Source: Pseudomonadota bacterium (GTDB taxonomy: Bacteria; Pseudomonadota; Gammaproteobacteria; Steroidobacterales; Steroidobacteraceae). From it: 17,532 nucleotides of DNA. Position numbers and translations under genes: made by a program. Shown in pieces: positions 7,562 through 15,366 of the stretch (position 1 is its first letter; each line of letters starts with the position of its first letter). The stretch is from positions 1 through 17,532 of the forward strand of contig CANGMU010000024.1 in NCBI GenBank assembly GCA_947454665.1, in the 5' to 3' direction. The notes beneath the pieces were generated by a model. The model saw only the letters and a list, made by a program, of their open reading frames with translations, was not told the DNA's origin and did no database searches.

Positions 7562-8284
7562 ATGGAAAAGGCCGACCTTTCTCATCACATTTCGCGTCGA
7601 TTCAACGAAGATCTGGAGCGCGTGCGCAACCAGGTGCTTGCCATGGGCGGCTTCGTCGAGGCGCAGCTCCAGAAGGCCATCACCTCGCTGATAGAGGGCA
7701 ACAGCTCGCTGGGTGAATCCGTCGCGCTGGATGACCTCAAAGTCAACGGCATGGAAGTCAGCATCGACGAGGAGTGCAGCCGCATCCTCGCGACGCGTGC
7801 CCCCGCTGCTGGTGACCTGCGGGTCATCGTGGCGATCATCAAGACCATCACGGACCTTGAACGCATCGGGGACGAGGGCGAGAAAATCGGCTTGATCGCG
7901 TCCCGCCTGGCGTCCATGGAGCGCCCGGAAAACAAGTACCGGGAGATCAAGCATCTCGGCCGCATCGTCTCGGAGATGGTGCATGGCGCGCTGGATGCGT
8001 TCGCCCGCATGGATGCAGACGGCGCATTGGCCGTTGCACGGCAGGACCGCGTGGTGGACGAGGAATACGACGCCATCCACCGCCAGTGCATCACCTTCAT
8101 GATGGAAGACCCGCGGACGATCCGTCGCGCACTGGATGTTATGTGGGTCGTCCGCTCACTCGAGCGCATTGGCGACCATGCCAAGAACATCTGCGAGTAC
8201 GTGATCTACATGGTTCATGGCAAGGATATCCGGCATACTCGCCTCGAAGACGTCGAGCGGGCCTTGAACAAGGGAAACCCCTGA
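7562..8284 (+). CDS. phoU: Phosphate signalling adaptor PhoU
   Basis: The product has 240 residues (E. coli PhoU 241) and is an all-helical cytosolic protein made of two similar three-helix PhoU domains. Both repeats show the metal-binding ERIGDxxxKI-type motif: DLERIGDEGEKIG (98-110) and RSLERIGDHAKNICEY (198-213). PhoU links the Pst transporter to PhoR and keeps PhoR in its phosphatase state when phosphate is ample. The ATG at 7562 has a good ribosome-binding site (GAGGA at 7551-7555). The gene sits after phoBR rather than at the end of pstSCAB, its usual place in enterics. dsbB begins 15 bp after its stop in the same frame. Confidence 0.96.
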   Translation: MEKADLSHHISRRFNEDLERVRNQVLAMGGFVEAQLQKAITSLIEGNSSLGESVALDDLKVNGMEVSIDEECSRILATRAPAAGDLRVIVAIIKTITDLERIGDEGEKIGLIASRLASMERPENKYREIKHLGRIVSEMVHGALDAFARMDADGALAVARQDRVVDEEYDAIHRQCITFMMEDPRTIRRALDVMWVVRSLERIGDHAKNICEYVIYMVHGKDIRHTRLEDVERALNKGNP

Positions 8285-8299
8285 CGCCAAGGGGGTTTC

Positions 8300-8809
8300 T
8301 TGAATGCCTTGATCGCCAGTCGCCGCGGCGCGAGTGTCCTGCTTGCCCTGACCTGCTTCGCGCTGGTCGGCTTCGCCCTCTACCTGCAGCACTACCAGGG
8401 CCTGGATCCCTGTCCGCTGTGCATTTTCCAGCGTGTCGGCATGATCGCGCTGGGTTCGGCGCTGCTGATTACCCTCGGCTTGCCAGACCGCATCACGCTG
8501 TTGCGTCGTCTGGGTGCCGTGCTGGTGCTGCTGTCTGCGGCCGCGACGGGCGGCGTGTCGATCCGCCATCTCTACATCCAGCATCTGCCAGATGGCCTCG
8601 TGCCGACCTGCGGAGCGTCGCTCGACTACATGCTTGATGCCTTCCCTCTGGCGGACGTGCTCCGCAAGGTGCTCACGGGATCGGGTGAATGCCACAAGGT
8701 CGACTGGACTTTGCTGGGCATGGCGATGCCCACCTGGGTGCTGATCGCCGTGACGGTGATCGGGGTTGCCGGGTTCGTCGTGAACTGGCGCCGTCCGCCG
8801 GCGCGCTGA
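8300..8809 (+). CDS. dsbB: Disulfide bond formation protein DsbB
   Basis: This inner-membrane protein reoxidises periplasmic DsbA and passes the electrons to quinone. The 169-residue product has four hydrophobic segments (about 10-30, 45-61, 69-89, 142-162). The first periplasmic loop carries the CxxC pair C38-P-L-C41 and the second carries C104 and C131; all four redox cysteines are present. The start is TTG at 8300: it is the first usable start after the in-frame phoU stop, it is preceded by AAGGGGG (8289-8295), and the next in-frame Met lies beyond the CxxC motif. Lying 15 bp after phoU, it is probably cotranscribed and may respond to phosphate, which is unusual for dsbB. The stop is 11 bp from the convergent dapE stop. 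Confidence 0.93.
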   Translation: MNALIASRRGASVLLALTCFALVGFALYLQHYQGLDPCPLCIFQRVGMIALGSALLITLGLPDRITLLRRLGAVLVLLSAAATGGVSIRHLYIQHLPDGLVPTCGASLDYMLDAFPLADVLRKVLTGSGECHKVDWTLLGMAMPTWVLIAVTVIGVAGFVVNWRRPPAR

Positions 8810-8820
8810 AGGGTCCGCCG

Positions 8821-9954
8821 TCAGGCGAAGAGGCGCTTCAGCACCTCGACGTACATCCTGTGCAGCGCCGCGATCTCGGCCACCGGGACGCCTTCATTCA
8901 CCTTGTGGATCGTCGCGTTGGTCACGCCGAGTTCCACAACCTTCGTGCCCAGCGTGGCGATGAACCGGCCGTCGGACGTGCCGCCGCCGGTGCTGAGGAT
9001 CGGCTCGCGACCCGTCACGGCCTTCACGCCCTGCGTCACGGCATCCGACAGGGCGCCCGGGGGCGTGTAAAACGGCTCACCCGAGACGTACCACTCGATC
9101 GTGTGGCGGACGCCATGCTTGTCGAGAATGGCCTCGACCTGCCGCTTGAGACTGTCCTGCGTCTGCTCGGTGTTGTAGCGCAGGTTGAAGCGGGCCTTGA
9201 GTTCGCCGGGAATGACGTTCGGCGCGCCGGTGCCTGCCGTGATGTTCGAAATCTGGAATGACGTCGGTTCGAAGTGCGCATTGCCTTCGTCCCAGCGGTG
9301 CGTCGACAGTTCGGCCAGGGCCGGTGCGAAGCTGTGTACCGGGTTCAGCGCCAGATGCGGATAGGCGATATGTCCCTGGATGCCATGCACGGTCAGCCGT
9401 CCGCTGAATGAACCACGGCGGCCGATCTTGATCGTGTCGCCCGGCTCACTCTCGCTGGAAGGCTCGCCCACGATGCACCAGTCGATCTGCTCGCCCCGTG
9501 CGCGCAGCGTTTCGACGACGCGCTTGGTGCCATCCACCGACGGGCCTTCCTCGTCGCTGGTGATCAGGAAGGTGATCGAACCCTTGTGGTCCGGGTGCAG
9601 GCGAACGAATTCCTCGCAGGCCGTGACCATGGCCGCAAGCCCGCTTTTCATGTCCGCGGCACCACGGCCATAGAGCACGCCATCACGGACCACCGGCTTG
9701 AACGGGTCGCTCTTCCATTCCTCGAGCGGGCCGGTCGGCACAACGTCGGTGTGGCCCGCGAAGCAGAGGACAGGACCTTCGCTGCCACGGCGGGCCCAGA
9801 AGTTCTCGACGTTGCCGTAGTTCATCTTCTCCGTCGTGAAGCCTGCGGCTTCGAGGCGACGGATCATGAGGTCCTGGCAGCCGTTGTCCGTTGGAGTCAC
9901 CGAGGCACGCGCAATCAGTTCCTGCGTGAGCGCCAGCGTATCGGGTGTCTGCAA
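8821..9954 (-). CDS. dapE: Succinyl-diaminopimelate desuccinylase
   Basis: DapE hydrolyses N-succinyl-LL-2,6-diaminopimelate to LL-diaminopimelate and succinate in the succinylase route to lysine and peptidoglycan. It is a dinuclear zinc M20-type enzyme. Metal and catalytic residues from the chosen start are H68 and D70 (GHTDVVPTG), D101 (GRGAADMKSG), E135-E136 (TSDEEGPSVDG) and a C-terminal His in NATIHKVNEGV. They sit one residue beyond Haemophilus DapE numbering, which supports the start. That start is TTG at 9954 (MQTPDTLALTQELIARASV), giving 377 residues (E. coli 375) with AGGA 7 bases upstream. The open frame extends to 10173 without another Met and would cross the promoter, so the longer form is unlikely. 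Adjacent genes are dsbB (convergent) and pstS (divergent). Confidence 0.95.
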   Translation of the reverse strand: MQTPDTLALTQELIARASVTPTDNGCQDLMIRRLEAAGFTTEKMNYGNVENFWARRGSEGPVLCFAGHTDVVPTGPLEEWKSDPFKPVVRDGVLYGRGAADMKSGLAAMVTACEEFVRLHPDHKGSITFLITSDEEGPSVDGTKRVVETLRARGEQIDWCIVGEPSSESEPGDTIKIGRRGSFSGRLTVHGIQGHIAYPHLALNPVHSFAPALAELSTHRWDEGNAHFEPTSFQISNITAGTGAPNVIPGELKARFNLRYNTEQTQDSLKRQVEAILDKHGVRHTIEWYVSGEPFYTPPGALSDAVTQGVKAVTGREPILSTGGGTSDGRFIATLGTKVVELGVTNATIHKVNEGVPVAEIAALHRMYVEVLKRLFA

Positions 9955-10005
9955 CGTCGTGTCCTGGGTGTGGGGTTCCGGCCGGCCGGATAGGGGAGGA
10001 CGCGT

Positions 10006-10035
10006 TTTATACGGTCGTGGGGCACTGCAAATCAA
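10006..10035 (-). promoter_or_regulatory. Candidate sigma70 promoter of dapE
   Basis: On the minus strand TTGATT (10035-10030) and TATAAA (10011-10006) are separated by 18 bp. They match the -35 and -10 consensus at 4/6 and 5/6. Transcription would begin near 10000, leaving a leader of about 45 bases before the TTG start at 9954, which argues further against the long upstream reading of dapE. Confidence 0.6.
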
Positions 10036-10113
10036 GACCTTGGCGGCCTGCTGGCGCCTGTGCCGCTCCCGGTTGGTGCGCAGGCTGCCCAGCGGGGCCT
10101 GCCGGCACCGCCG

Positions 10114-10131
10114 CTGCAATGAAGTTGTCAC
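10114..10131 (+). promoter_or_regulatory. Candidate Pho box upstream of pstS
   Basis: CTGCAAT (10114-10120), a 4-base spacer (GAAG) and TTGTCAC (10125-10131) repeat the phoB site almost exactly: the left 7-mer is identical and the right differs only in the last base. A -10-like TAGAGT (10142-10147) starts 10 bp after the box. The site lies 66 bp upstream of the pstS ATG and would make the pst operon PhoB-dependent. Confidence 0.65.
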
Positions 10132-10197
10132 ATCCCGGCAATAGAGTGCCTCCCATCGCAAAACGCGACGCACATCCCCCTACTGAGGTTGCAGAAC

Positions 10198-11235
10198 ATG
10201 ATGAAGCGTGCACTGATCCCGGCCCTGCTGGCTCCCGCGATCCTCGGCTCCCTGGTGCAGGCCCAGGCTGGCCGTGACTACATCTCGATGGTCGGTTCGT
10301 CGACCGTCTATCCGTTCGCCACGACCGTGGCCGAGCAGTTCGGCAAGGCCGGCAAGTTCAAGACGCCGAAAGTCGAGAGCACCGGCACCGGCGGCGGCTT
10401 CAAGCTGTTCTGCAGCGGCGTGGGCGCCCAGTTCCCGGACATCAGCAACGCCTCGCGCGCCATCAAGTCGAGCGAGCGTGACCAGTGCGCCAAGGCCGGC
10501 GTGAAGGACATCGCCGAGGTCAAAATCGGCTATGACGGCATTGCCGTCGCGAACTCGAAGAAGGGCCCGCTCTTCAAGCTCACGCGCAAGGAGCTTTACC
10601 TCGCGCTGGCCAAGCAGGTCCCGGACCCGACCAACACGCAGAACCTGATCGCCAACCCGTACAAGACCTGGAAAGAGATCAACAAGGCCCTGCCGGCCGA
10701 CAAGATCGAAGTGCTGGGTCCGCCGCCGACCTCGGGCACGCGTGATGCCTTCGTGGAGCTCGTGCTGCAGGACGGCTGCAACAGCTTCAGCTGGATCAAG
10801 TCCCTGAAGGACGTGGATGAAGGCCGTTACAACAAGGTCTGCAACACGATCCGCGAAGACGGCGCCTACATCGACGCCGGCGAGAACGACAACCTGATCG
10901 TCCAGAAGCTCGACAGCAACGCGAAGGCGCTGGGCATCTTCGGCTACAGCTTCCTCGAGGAGAACCAGAGCCACATCCAGGGTTCGTTCATCGACGGCGT
11001 CGCGCCGACCTTCGAGAACATCGCCTCGATGAAGTATCCGGTCTCGCGCCCGCTGTACTTCTACGTGAAGACCGCGCACGTCGGCGTCATCCCGGGCATC
11101 CAGGAGTACGTCAACGAGTTCACCAGCGATCGGGCGATGGGTGGCGAAGGCTACCTGGCCAACAAGGGCCTGGTCCCGCAGCCGGCCGCCGAGATCGCAA
11201 AGGTCCGCAAGGCCGTTGCGAACCTCAAGAAGTAA
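10198..11235 (+). CDS. pstS: Phosphate ABC transporter, periplasmic phosphate-binding protein PstS
   Basis: This is the periplasmic receptor that delivers phosphate to PstCA. From the ATG at 10198 the product has 345 residues and begins with a signal peptide (MMKRALIPALLAPAILGSLVQAQA, cleavage near residue 24). Phosphate-contact segments typical of PstS follow: the VGSSTVYPF loop, ESTGTGGGFKLFCSG, NASRAI and PPTSGTRDAFVEL. GAGG at 10185-10188 fits the 10198 start, or the adjacent ATG at 10201; a TTG at 10189 is too close to it. Codon choice is strongly biased to GGC, CTG and AAG, as is that of the porin gene that follows, suggesting high expression. It is the first gene of a five-gene operon in which a porin gene separates pstS from pstC. 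Pho-regulated from the box at 10114. Confidence 0.96.
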   Translation: MMKRALIPALLAPAILGSLVQAQAGRDYISMVGSSTVYPFATTVAEQFGKAGKFKTPKVESTGTGGGFKLFCSGVGAQFPDISNASRAIKSSERDQCAKAGVKDIAEVKIGYDGIAVANSKKGPLFKLTRKELYLALAKQVPDPTNTQNLIANPYKTWKEINKALPADKIEVLGPPPTSGTRDAFVELVLQDGCNSFSWIKSLKDVDEGRYNKVCNTIREDGAYIDAGENDNLIVQKLDSNAKALGIFGYSFLEENQSHIQGSFIDGVAPTFENIASMKYPVSRPLYFYVKTAHVGVIPGIQEYVNEFTSDRAMGGEGYLANKGLVPQPAAEIAKVRKAVANLKK

Positions 11236-11260
11236 TCGAATACAGGAATCACGGAGTCAC

Positions 11261-12580
11261 ATGAGCATGAATTCCCGCATTACTGCCACGGCCCTCGCCA
11301 GCGTGCTGGCCTTCGGCGCCGGCATCGCGCCGGCCGCCGCAGACGAAGTCGGCGAGCTGAAGGCTGCCCTGCAGGCCCTGCAGAAGCGCCTCGATACGCT
11401 CGAGTCCAAGGCCAAGGAAGTCGAAGAGACCAACGACCGCCAGACCGACCAGATCGCCAAGGTCCGCAGCAACGTCGGCTCCTGGGTCGGCAATTTCACC
11501 TGGAAGGGTGACATGCGCTACCGCAACGAGACGATCGATCAGGAATACGTCGCGAACCGTAACCGCGACCGCATCCGCCTGCGCACGGGCTTCGTCGCCA
11601 AGGTCAATGACACCGTCAAGACCGAAGTGCAGCTGTCGACCAGCGAGGCCGCGGCCGTCGGCGCCGCCGATCCGCGCTCGTCAAACCAGACGCTGACCGG
11701 CGAGAACACCCGCAAGGGCATCTACGTCGACCTGGCCTACGTCGAGTGGCAGCCGCACGCGGACTGGAAGTTCGTCGGCGGCAAGATGAAGTACCCCTGG
11801 GTCCGCCCGGCGGCCAATGGCTACTTCTTCGACAACGACGTGAACCCGGAAGGCCTGGCCGTCAACTTCGCCCACGGCAGCCTGTTCGCCAACGCGTTCT
11901 ACAACATCCTCGAAGAGCGCGGCCCGGCTGCGGCCGGCCTCGCGACGCCGCGCGTCGCGAACGCCGAGTCGACGATGGCGGGTGCGCAGCTTGGCTACAA
12001 GTTCACGCTGAGTGACAGCACCAAGCTGACGCTGGCGACGGCTTACTTCAGCCATAACGCGGTCAAGGGCTGGAACGGTGCCTACAACGCCGGGTTCAAC
12101 GGCAACACGACGGTTTCGACGGGCTGCCACACGGGCATCGCCACCTGCTACGCCTATGGCTATCAGGTTTGGGAGACCTTCGGCGAGCTGAGCACGACGC
12201 TGGCTAACCGCCCGCTGACGCTGCACGCGGATTACGCCAAGAACTCGGATGCCGGTAACGGCCTCGACACGGCGTACAGCCTCGGCGCGACCTACGGCAA
12301 GGCCAGCGACCCGGGCACCTGGGAAGTCGGCTATATCTGGAACCACATCGAAAAGGACGCGCTGTACGCCCAGTACATCGACTCCGACTTCGGTGCGGGC
12401 AACAGCGATGCCGAGGGCAGCGTCCTGAAGGCCGCTTACGCCCCGGCGAGGAACTGGACGCTCAACGCGACGTACTTCCTGAACCAGACGAACATCGATA
12501 AGTCGTTCACAGTGGGTACGTTCACCGGCTACAACCGCGACTACAAGCGCTTGCAGCTGGATCTGAACTTCAAGTTCTGA
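11261..12580 (+). CDS. Outer-membrane porin in the pst operon (putative phosphate channel)
   Basis: The 439-residue product has a signal peptide (MSMNSRITATALASVLAFGAGIAPAAA) and then a short coiled coil (about 29-67, DEVGELKAALQALQKRLDTLESKAKEVEE), which may form the trimer stalk seen at the start of some porins. The rest is beta-barrel-like: alternating strands rich in Tyr, Trp and Gly, ending in LDLNFKF with the C-terminal Phe recognised by the BAM machinery. It resembles the 'putative porin' family rather than classical OprP, though its position in a Pho operon suggests the same job, passing phosphate or other anions through the outer membrane. GGAG at 11253-11256 lies 4 bases before the ATG at 11261; a second ATG at 11267 has better spacing. 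Two cysteines in one segment (GCHTGIATC) are unusual for a porin and could form a loop disulfide. Confidence 0.85.
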   Translation: MSMNSRITATALASVLAFGAGIAPAAADEVGELKAALQALQKRLDTLESKAKEVEETNDRQTDQIAKVRSNVGSWVGNFTWKGDMRYRNETIDQEYVANRNRDRIRLRTGFVAKVNDTVKTEVQLSTSEAAAVGAADPRSSNQTLTGENTRKGIYVDLAYVEWQPHADWKFVGGKMKYPWVRPAANGYFFDNDVNPEGLAVNFAHGSLFANAFYNILEERGPAAAGLATPRVANAESTMAGAQLGYKFTLSDSTKLTLATAYFSHNAVKGWNGAYNAGFNGNTTVSTGCHTGIATCYAYGYQVWETFGELSTTLANRPLTLHADYAKNSDAGNGLDTAYSLGATYGKASDPGTWEVGYIWNHIEKDALYAQYIDSDFGAGNSDAEGSVLKAAYAPARNWTLNATYFLNQTNIDKSFTVGTFTGYNRDYKRLQLDLNFKF

Positions 12581-12594
12581 TCCGATCTGCAGTC

Positions 12595-12627
12595 GTGGAC
12601 CATCGTGGCCTTGCCACGGTGGTCCAC
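12595..12627 (+). terminator. Long hairpin between the porin gene and pstC (partial terminator or mRNA-stabilising element)
   Basis: A 14-bp stem (GTGGACCATCGTGG at 12595-12608, CCACGGTGGTCCAC at 12614-12627) closes a 5-base loop, with one T-G wobble the only imperfection. It starts 15 bases after the porin stop and is followed by TCTGCC, not a T-tract. Within an operon such an element usually lowers expression of later genes or protects the upstream mRNA from 3' decay, which would give far more PstS and porin than permease. Confidence 0.6.
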
Positions 12628-12668
12628 TCTGCCGGACCATACCGGAAACCTCCCGGCATCTTCCCGCT

Positions 12669-14057
12669 ATGTCCCATTCCGTACTCCTGCTTGCCCTGGT
12701 CGTCGTGGCCGTCCTGGCGTACTGGGTCGGTAAGTCGCGTGCGCTCTCCCTGGTAGGCGGCGGCCGCGGCATCCGCAACCTGCATTCCCTCCCGTCCTAT
12801 TACGGCTTCATGGCGGCCCTCTGGTGCGCCATTCCCGCCCTGATCGTCATGGTCCTGTGGGTCTCGGCCCAGGACACGGTCATCTCCAAGCTCGTCCTGT
12901 CCCGGCTGCCCTCATCGGTTCAGTCGCTGGACGCCGGTCAGCTCAGCCTCTTGAAAAACGACATCCGCAATGTCGTGTCCGGCGCCATACCGGCCGAGTC
13001 GGCCAGTCCGGAAGTCCAGGCCGCGGCCGCGGGATACCGGCAGCTGCGTTCCATTGCCGACCTGTCGCTCGTGGCAGTCCTGCTCTTGGTCAGTGGCCTG
13101 GGGCTCTTCCTGGCGCGTGCGCGCATTGCGCCGACCCTGCGTGCCCGCAACAGCGTCGAGGGTGTGGTCGAATTCATGCTGATGGCCTGTTCGACGCTGG
13201 CCATCTTCGTCACCGTCGGCATCGTCCTGTCCGTGCTGTACGAGGCCCTGCGTTTCTTCCATGCCGTGCCAGTGCATGAATTTGTGTTCGGCCTGAAGTG
13301 GAGCCCGCAGATCGCGATGCGCGCCGACCAGGTGGGCAGTTCCGGCGCCTTTGGCGCGGTGCCGCTGTTCCTCGGCACCGCCGTGATCTCCGGCATCGCG
13401 ATGCTGGTCGCCGTGCCCATCGGCCTCTTTTCGGCCATTTATCTCGCTGAATACGCGGACCGCCGGTTCCGGTCTGCCGTGAAGCCCGTGCTGGAGATCC
13501 TGGCCGGCATCCCGACGGTGGTGTACGGCTTCTTCGCTGCGCTGACGCTGGGTCCCTTCATCCGCCAGCTGGGCGAGTCGATGGGGCTGGAGGTCGCGTC
13601 GGAAAGCGCGCTGTCGGCGGGCCTGGTCATGGGCATCATGATCATCCCCTTCGTGTCTTCCCTGGCCGACGACATGATCACGGCCGTGCCCCAGTCCCTG
13701 CGTGACGGCGCCTATGCGCTCGGTGCGACGCGCTCTGAAACGATCCGCCAGGTCGTGCTGCGCGCGGCTTTGCCCGGCATCGTCGGCGGCGTGCTGCTCG
13801 CGATTTCGCGGGCAATCGGCGAAACCATGATCGTCGTGATGGCAGCCGGCCTCGCCGCCAACATGACCGCCAATCCGCTGGCAGCCCTGACCACGGTCAC
13901 CGTGCAGATCGTGACGCTGCTGACCGGCGACCAGGAATTCGACAGTCCGAAGACGCTGGCGGCCTTTGCACTGGGCCTGGTGCTCTTCTGCGTTACCTTG
14001 CTGCTGAACGTCGTCGCCTTGCGCGTCGTGCGCAAGTACCGGGAACAGTATGAATAA
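12669..14057 (+). CDS. pstC: Phosphate ABC transporter permease PstC (long N-terminal form)
   Basis: This inner-membrane permease subunit pairs with PstA to form the phosphate channel. At 462 residues it is well beyond E. coli PstC (319). The extra N-terminal part (about 1-195) has hydrophobic segments near 4-21, 46-66, 131-149 and 168-192 and a soluble stretch between the second and third (about 70-125). The core (about 225-462) is a typical ABC permease: GAVPLFLGTAVISGIAMLVAVPIGLFSAIYLAEYA, and the EAA coupling loop with DGAYALGATRSETIRQVVLRAALPG followed by ISRAIGETM. The ATG at 12669 is about 40 bases after the intergenic hairpin. No strong ribosome-binding site is visible. The last 8 bases overlap pstA. 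Long PstC forms are known in other gammaproteobacteria. Confidence 0.94.
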   Translation: MSHSVLLLALVVVAVLAYWVGKSRALSLVGGGRGIRNLHSLPSYYGFMAALWCAIPALIVMVLWVSAQDTVISKLVLSRLPSSVQSLDAGQLSLLKNDIRNVVSGAIPAESASPEVQAAAAGYRQLRSIADLSLVAVLLLVSGLGLFLARARIAPTLRARNSVEGVVEFMLMACSTLAIFVTVGIVLSVLYEALRFFHAVPVHEFVFGLKWSPQIAMRADQVGSSGAFGAVPLFLGTAVISGIAMLVAVPIGLFSAIYLAEYADRRFRSAVKPVLEILAGIPTVVYGFFAALTLGPFIRQLGESMGLEVASESALSAGLVMGIMIIPFVSSLADDMITAVPQSLRDGAYALGATRSETIRQVVLRAALPGIVGGVLLAISRAIGETMIVVMAAGLAANMTANPLAALTTVTVQIVTLLTGDQEFDSPKTLAAFALGLVLFCVTLLLNVVALRVVRKYREQYE

Positions 14058-15336
14058 GGCCGAACAGACACGCGCCCGGGTCGAAGCCGGCCTGAAGAGG
14101 CGCTATGCCGCCGAACGCCGGTTCCGGGCCTATGGCCTCGGCGCCGTGCTGCTGGGCCTGGCCTTCGTCGTCCTCCTGTTCAGCACGCTGGTCTCCCAGG
14201 GCTGGTCGGCTTTCCGGCAGGCCTATGTCACGTTGGACGTGCAGTACGACGCGGCGATCATCGACCCGGAAGGCACGCGCGATACAGCCACGCTCTCGAC
14301 CGCCGACTATGCGGCGCTGGTCCGCGCATCCCTGAAGGCGCGATTCCCGGAGGCGCAGAGTCGCCAGGAAACCAAGGCGCTGTACGCGCTGGTGAGCAGT
14401 TCTGCTGCGCAGGCAGTGCAGGCGCGCATCCTCGGGGATCCGTCACGCATCGGCGGCCACGAACGCCTGACCTTCCTCGCCAACGACCGCGTCGACCAGC
14501 TCCTGAAGGGTCGCATCGACCGCAATCTCGACGAAGACAGCCGCTCGTTGACCGACCAGCAGGTGGGCTGGATCGATGCGCTGGCGGCAGACGGCGCGCT
14601 GTCCCTGCACTTCAACAAGGGCTTTTTCACGCAGGGCGATTCACGCGAGCCCGAGCAGGCGGGCGTCTGGGGCGCCGTCGTCGGTTCGCTCTTCACCTTG
14701 GGCGTGACCTTGCTGCTCTCCTTCCCGATCGGTGTCTCGGCGGCGATCTACCTCGAGGAGTTCGCGCGGCGGGGCAAGTGGACCGACCTCATCGAGGTGA
14801 ACATCAACAACCTCGCGGCCGTGCCTTCGATCGTGTTCGGCCTGCTGGGCCTGGCCGTCTTCCTGAATTTCTTCGGCATGCCGCGGTCCGCACCGCTGGT
14901 TGGTGGCATCGTGCTGACCTTGCTGACGCTCCCCACGATCATCATCGCCTCCCGCGCGGCCCTGAAGGCCGTGCCGCCGTCGATCCGGGAAGCGGCGCTG
15001 GGCATGGGTGCCTCCCGCATCCAGATGGTCATGCACCACGTCTTTCCGCTGGCCATGCCGGGTATCCTGACCGGCACGATCATCGGCATGGCCCGCGCGC
15101 TGGGCGAGACCGCGCCGTTGCTGATGATTGGCATGGTGGCCTTCATCGTCGACGTGCCGAAGGGCCTGTCCGATCCGGCCACGGTGTTGCCGGTCCAGGT
15201 CTATCTCTGGGCCGACAGCGCCGAGCGCGCTTTCGTCGAGCGCACGTCCGCTGCGATCCTGGTTCTGCTGGCGTTCCTCATCGTGATGAACGCCGCAGCC
15301 GTCTACCTGCGCAACAGATTTGAGCGCCGCTGGTAA
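14050..15336 (+). CDS. pstA: Phosphate ABC transporter permease PstA (long form)
   Basis: This is the second inner-membrane permease subunit, 428 residues against 296 in E. coli. One hydrophobic segment (about 28-48) is followed by a soluble loop of about 150 residues (50-200), likely periplasmic, that the short PstA forms lack. The core then starts at GVWGAVVGSLFTLGVTLLLSFPIGVSAAIYLEEFA, continues through VNINNLAAVPSIVFGLLGLAVF and reaches the EAA loop REAALGMGASRIQMVMHHVFPLAMPG with MARALGETAPLLMIG. The start ATG lies 8 bases inside pstC, so translation is coupled. The long loop matches the long form of PstC beside it; the two extensions may face each other or PstS, which is inference. Confidence 0.94.
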   Translation: MNKAEQTRARVEAGLKRRYAAERRFRAYGLGAVLLGLAFVVLLFSTLVSQGWSAFRQAYVTLDVQYDAAIIDPEGTRDTATLSTADYAALVRASLKARFPEAQSRQETKALYALVSSSAAQAVQARILGDPSRIGGHERLTFLANDRVDQLLKGRIDRNLDEDSRSLTDQQVGWIDALAADGALSLHFNKGFFTQGDSREPEQAGVWGAVVGSLFTLGVTLLLSFPIGVSAAIYLEEFARRGKWTDLIEVNINNLAAVPSIVFGLLGLAVFLNFFGMPRSAPLVGGIVLTLLTLPTIIIASRAALKAVPPSIREAALGMGASRIQMVMHHVFPLAMPGILTGTIIGMARALGETAPLLMIGMVAFIVDVPKGLSDPATVLPVQVYLWADSAERAFVERTSAAILVLLAFLIVMNAAAVYLRNRFERRW

Positions 15337-15366
15337 GCCAGTCGCGCCCCGCATCCGAGGTTATTT

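Larger units (their letters stand above)
9955..10197. other. Divergent control region between dapE and pstS
   Basis: This 243-bp gap contains the dapE promoter (10006-10035, minus strand), an imperfect hairpin at 10080-10102 (GCAGGC pairing with GCCTGC, with an inner CCC/GGG stem and a two-base bulge), the pstS Pho box (10114-10131) and the pstS leader with its ribosome-binding site. No small gene was recognised. The hairpin has no T-tract on either side; it may separate the two promoters, but no function is assigned. Confidence 0.5.

Noticed and set aside
9955..10173. N-terminal extension of dapE to an ATG at 10173
   Set aside because: It would add 73 Arg-rich residues unlike DapE, overlap the pstS Pho box and run through a good TTGATT-18-TATAAA promoter.
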